Source: Rhodococcus sp. WMMA185
Lineage (GTDB): Bacteria > Actinomycetota > Actinomycetes > Mycobacteriales > Mycobacteriaceae
Assembly (NCBI RefSeq): GCF_001767395.1
Contig: NZ_CP017014.1
Location: 372,001 to 436,000 of the forward strand
Length of the DNA: 64,000 nt
Direction: 5' to 3'
In this document: positions 61,154-64,000 of the stretch, one piece after another
Layout of the letters: every line of letters begins with the position of its first letter
How positions within the stretch are numbered: position 1 is the first letter of the stretch
Made by a program: the position numbers and the translations under genes
The notes under the pieces: model-generated
The model's database searches: none
Seen by the model: only the letters and a program-made list of their open reading frames with translations
What the model was told of the DNA's origin: nothing

Positions 61154-61198
61154 CCTGTAGCGGTGGGCGCGAGTCGAGGTGGCGGACGCTTACGGGTG

Positions 61199-62911
61199 TC
61201 AGTCGGCTGTGGCGACGAGAGGCTCGAGTGTGAGGTCGGGTAGCTCTTTCTGGATGTACTGCAGCCGCCACTTGTCGCTGACGAGTGCGAGCAGAACCCC
61301 GTCCGATCGGGTGAAGACCTCGACGCCGCGTTGACGGTTCAGTTCGTCGGCGGACGCCGCGTCGGTGCGCCGCGCCAGGGCGTAGCCGAGCGGTTCCATG
61401 CGGGCCTCGACGTTGAACTCAGCCTTCATCCGCGCCGCGACCACCTCGAACTGCATCGGCCCGACTGCCGCCATGACGGGTGAGGCGTCGCCGCGGATGT
61501 CGTTGCGCAGGATCTGCACCACACCCTCGGAGTCGAGCTGATCCACAGCGCGACGGAACTGCTTGTACTTGCCTGCGCTTTCGGCCCTGAGGATCGAGAA
61601 GTGTTCCGGGGCGAACGACGGGATAGGTGGGAATTCCACCTTCTTGTCGAGAAACAGAGTGTGCCCCGGCGCGAGCGCCGTGGCGTTCACGAGGCCCACC
61701 ACGTCGCCTGGGTACGCGGATTCGACCGTCGAACGTTCACGGCCGAATACGGTTTGGGCGTACTTGGTCGTGAAGGGCTTCCCCGTCTGGGCGTGGGTGA
61801 CGACCATGCCGCGCTCGAATACGCCCGACACGATGCGCATGAACGCCAGCCGATCGCGGTGCGCCGCATCCATGCCTGCCTGGACCTTGAAGACGACGGC
61901 ACTGAACGGGTCGGTGACTTCGCGTGGGGTGCCGGCAATGTCCTCCCGGACGCTCGGCGCGGGAGCCAACCCCACAAGGGTGTCGAGGATCTGACGGACA
62001 CCGAAGTTGAGCATCGCGGACGCGAAGATCACCGGCGACGTCTGGCCGGCGAGGAACAACTCCTGATCATGGTCTTGCCCGGTGGCTGAGAGCAGTTCAC
62101 TCTCCTCCACGGCGGTTTCCCACTCGGAGCCCTCCTTGGCGAGGGCTGCATCGGCGTCCATGACCTCTTCCGGTGCGATCTTGGCGCCACCGGCCGTGCG
62201 TGTGAATCGGATGTACTCGCGCGGGGCACCTTCCTCGCCGCGACGCAGCAGTCCACGAAAGTCCCCGGCGATGCCCACGGGCCAGTACAGGGGTGTGGGG
62301 GTGAGGCCGATCCGCTCCTGGATCTCGTCGAGCAGCTCGAGTGGTGTTCGGCCCGGACGGTCCCACTTGTTGATGACCGTGACGACCGGGATTCCGCGGT
62401 GACGACACACTTGGAACAGCTTCAGAGTCTGCGGCTCGAGGCCCTTCGCCGCGTCGATGAGCATGACGGCGGCGTCGACCGCGGTCAGGACGCGGTAGGT
62501 GTCCTCCGAGAAGTCGGAGTGACCCGGGGTGTCCACCAGATTGATCACGCTGTCGGCGGTTTCGTCCGCCACTTCGGTGGATCGGTAGTTGAACTGCAGC
62601 GCCGTGGAACTGACCGAGATTCCTCGTGCCTTCTCCATCTCCATCCAGTCGGAGACGGTCGATTTTCGCCCCGCCTTTCCGTGGACGGCGCCGGCCTCGG
62701 AGATGACCTTCGCGTGCAGGGCGAGAGCCTCGGTCAGCGTAGACTTACCTGCGTCGGGATGCGAGATCACGGCGAACGTCCTGCGTCGGCGCGCTTCGGC
62801 CGAGACACCCGTGTCGGATCTTCCCCGAGTCGAGTTGGACGGGACGGCACCGCCGTCAGTTGATGCCGACTCGGCTTGTGTGGTGTCGGCCGAGTCGGAC
62901 GGGGTAGTCAA
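61199..62911 (-). CDS. prfC: Peptide chain release factor 3
   Basis: 570 residues. Translational GTPase that recycles RF1/RF2. G1 [21 protein letters not shown]2 [16 protein letters not shown]3 [21 protein letters not shown]4 [12 protein letters not shown]; the RF3 C-terminal domain includes [20 protein letters not shown] and [20 protein letters not shown]. It is about 40 residues longer than E. coli RF3 because of a Ser/Thr/Asp-rich N-terminal extension (residues 1-42), which looks disordered. Convergent with pdxH and divergent from the FAAL gene. Confidence 0.96.
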   Translation of the reverse strand: MTTPSDSADTTQAESASTDGGAVPSNSTRGRSDTGVSAEARRRRTFAVISHPDAGKSTLTEALALHAKVISEAGAVHGKAGRKSTVSDWMEMEKARGISVSSTALQFNYRSTEVADETADSVINLVDTPGHSDFSEDTYRVLTAVDAAVMLIDAAKGLEPQTLKLFQVCRHRGIPVVTVINKWDRPGRTPLELLDEIQERIGLTPTPLYWPVGIAGDFRGLLRRGEEGAPREYIRFTRTAGGAKIAPEEVMDADAALAKEGSEWETAVEESELLSATGQDHDQELFLAGQTSPVIFASAMLNFGVRQILDTLVGLAPAPSVREDIAGTPREVTDPFSAVVFKVQAGMDAAHRDRLAFMRIVSGVFERGMVVTHAQTGKPFTTKYAQTVFGRERSTVESAYPGDVVGLVNATALAPGHTLFLDKKVEFPPIPSFAPEHFSILRAESAGKYKQFRRAVDQLDSEGVVQILRNDIRGDASPVMAAVGPMQFEVVAARMKAEFNVEARMEPLGYALARRTDAASADELNRQRGVEVFTRSDGVLLALVSDKWRLQYIQKELPDLTLEPLVATAD

Positions 62912-63116
62912 CGAAGAACCTCGCGGGGGCTTGAATGGGTGCAGGGGACCGTACGGTCGGACACCAGGTTACTCGGTTGCCGAAGGCGACCTCTCAGCGC
63001 ACTGCCAGCGGAGAGTAACGCTCGGACCCTGTTCCGCTATTTACGGGGAAATCATCGGAGCGCTCCGGAATGAAGGATTTCTGTGTTCTGGCACCCGCAG
63101 TGCAGGAGGAGAGACC

Positions 63117-64000
63117 TTGAGCAAATTCACCGACGAGATGTACGCGACCGCGAAGAGCAGCGCCCGTGGTCTGACAACGGGTGAGCCGGACGCTCCCCTG
63201 CGACAGTCATGGGGAGAGATCCACCGTGCGGCGCGCCGCATGGCGGGTGCGCTTGCCGGGGTGGGAATCGGACACGGCGACGCGATCGGCATTCTGGCTG
63301 GTCAGCCCGTCGACATTGCGCCCTCATGCCAGGCCACGTGGATGCGCGGCGCGTCGGTCACGATGCTGCATCAGCCCACACCCCGAACCGACCTCACAGT
63401 GTGGGCCGCGGACACCGAAAAGGTGATCTCCATGATCGACGCGAAGGCGGTCATCCTCGGCGCGCCTTTCGACGCAGCCAAGCCACTGCTCGAGGAGCGC
63501 GGGATCCTGGTGGTTGCGGTGGAGGAGTTGAATAGCGGCACCGAGATCGAACCCGTTCATACGCACGAGAGCGACATCGCACTGCAACAGCTCACGTCCG
63601 GTTCCACCGGATCGCCCAAAGCGGTGCAGATCACGCACGAAAACTTCTACACCAATGCCTACGCGATGATCGATCGCATCAAGTTCTCCATCGAGGACGA
63701 TGTGATGGTCAGTTGGCTGCCGTTGTTCCACGACATGGGGATGGTCGGATTCCTCAGCGTCCCGATGCAGGTTGGCGCCGAAGTCGTGAGCATCACCCCG
63801 TTGGACTTTCTTCGCTCACCTCTGCTGTGGGCGGAACTGATGGGCAAGTACAAGGGGACCGTCACAGCAGCCCCGAACTTCGCGTACTCGCTGTTGGCCC
63901 GCCGCTTGGCGCAGGCAGAGGACGGTGCCGTCGACCTCAGCACGGTTCGGTACCTGTGGAACGGCGCCGAACCCGTCGACCCCGACACCATGGAGGCGCT
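63117..64000 (+). CDS. Fatty-acyl-AMP ligase (FadD/Pks16-type), 3' truncated by window edge
   Basis: Open frame from TTG 63117 (AGGAGGAGA ribosome binding site, eight bases spacing) to the end of the window, 294 residues. ANL-superfamily adenylating enzyme: [20 protein letters not shown], the phosphate-binding loop [40 protein letters not shown] and [20 protein letters not shown], then [16 protein letters not shown]. The [10 protein letters not shown] motif and overall pattern match FAAL-like proteins; position after ispE and prfC matches M. tuberculosis pks16 (Rv1013). It activates a fatty acid with ATP, but the acceptor is unknown. Confidence 0.9.
   Translation, partial: MSKFTDEMYATAKSSARGLTTGEPDAPLRQSWGEIHRAARRMAGALAGVGIGHGDAIGILAGQPVDIAPSCQATWMRGASVTMLHQPTPRTDLTVWAADTEKVISMIDAKAVILGAPFDAAKPLLEERGILVVAVEELNSGTEIEPVHTHESDIALQQLTSGSTGSPKAVQITHENFYTNAYAMIDRIKFSIEDDVMVSWLPLFHDMGMVGFLSVPMQVGAEVVSITPLDFLRSPLLWAELMGKYKGTVTAAPNFAYSLLARRLAQAEDGAVDLSTVRYLWNGAEPVDPDTMEA

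Overview
The window is a high-GC actinobacterial chromosome segment, most likely from Rhodococcus or a close relative in the Mycobacteriales. Evidence: two tandem MspA-type porins with lipid-enzyme genes typical of mycolate bacteria; an MprAB-PepD module; RpfB; an EspR-like regulator; many GTG starts; and a gene order that follows the Mycobacterium tuberculosis segment from about Rv0955 to Rv1013 (perM, purN, purH, MoxR/VWA pair, mprA, mprB, pepD, moaB2, ruc, 5-FTHF cyclo-ligase, galU, moeA1/glp, rimJ, glpR, arcA, pmt, rsmI, metG, tatD, rpfB, ksgA, ispE, fadD/pks16). Synteny was recognised from memory of gene order and was not computed.

Layout. 1-3.4 kb: end of a PerM-like membrane gene, then purN-purH. 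3.4-6.7 kb: decayed accessory segment with a degraded DUF559-type gene, an alpha/beta hydrolase and a deleted TnpB (IS200/IS605-type) relic bounded by hairpins with an identical loop. 6.8-10.1 kb: MoxR-type ATPase plus VWA protein. 10.1-11.7 kb: two lipoproteins around a CsoR/RicR-like palindrome, then a cysteine-free ribosomal protein S18. 11.9-16.5 kb: MprAB envelope-stress system, its HtrA/PepD protease with an MprA-type direct repeat upstream, moaB2 and a small protein. 16.5-18.5 kb: long non-coding leader and two MspA porins. 18.6-24.7 kb: SAF protein, Ruc-type zinc-ribbon chaperone under a CIRCE element, 5-FTHF cyclo-ligase, galU, the gephyrin-like Glp, a RimJ-like acetyltransferase, the Glp receptor GlpR/SepX and tRNA-Ala(CGC). 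24.7-28 kb: EspR-like regulator, a small helical protein, an SDR and a D-2-hydroxyacid dehydrogenase. 28-35.6 kb: a minus-strand lipid operon (WS/DGAT, PlsB, HAD-PlsC fusion, ABC exporter) that breaks the synteny. 35.7-44 kb: small metabolic genes, arginine deiminase, GntR-DoxX, a BCCT carrier and Pmt. 44-56.9 kb: conserved housekeeping genes (rsmI, metG, tatD, rpfB, ksgA, cold-shock protein, ispE, ABC-F). 57-59.3 kb: a PadR-permease-DoxX cluster with a shared operator-like sequence. 59.5-64 kb: SnoaL-like, VOC, pdxH, prfC and the start of a fatty-acyl-AMP ligase.

Themes. Much of the block concerns envelope building and stress: mannosylation (Pmt), porins, MprAB/PepD, RpfB, cell division (PerM, Glp/GlpR) and lipid synthesis. 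At least eleven genes have a TANNNT box only 5-7 bases before a start codon with no ribosome binding site, which suggests leaderless mRNAs; pmt and rsmI appear to start from overlapping divergent -10 boxes. I saw no CRISPR array, prophage or obvious defence island. The least explained regulatory items are the duplicated PadR-cluster operator, the hairpin ends of the TnpB relic, the structured cold-shock leader and the Glp protein with altered molybdotransferase motifs.
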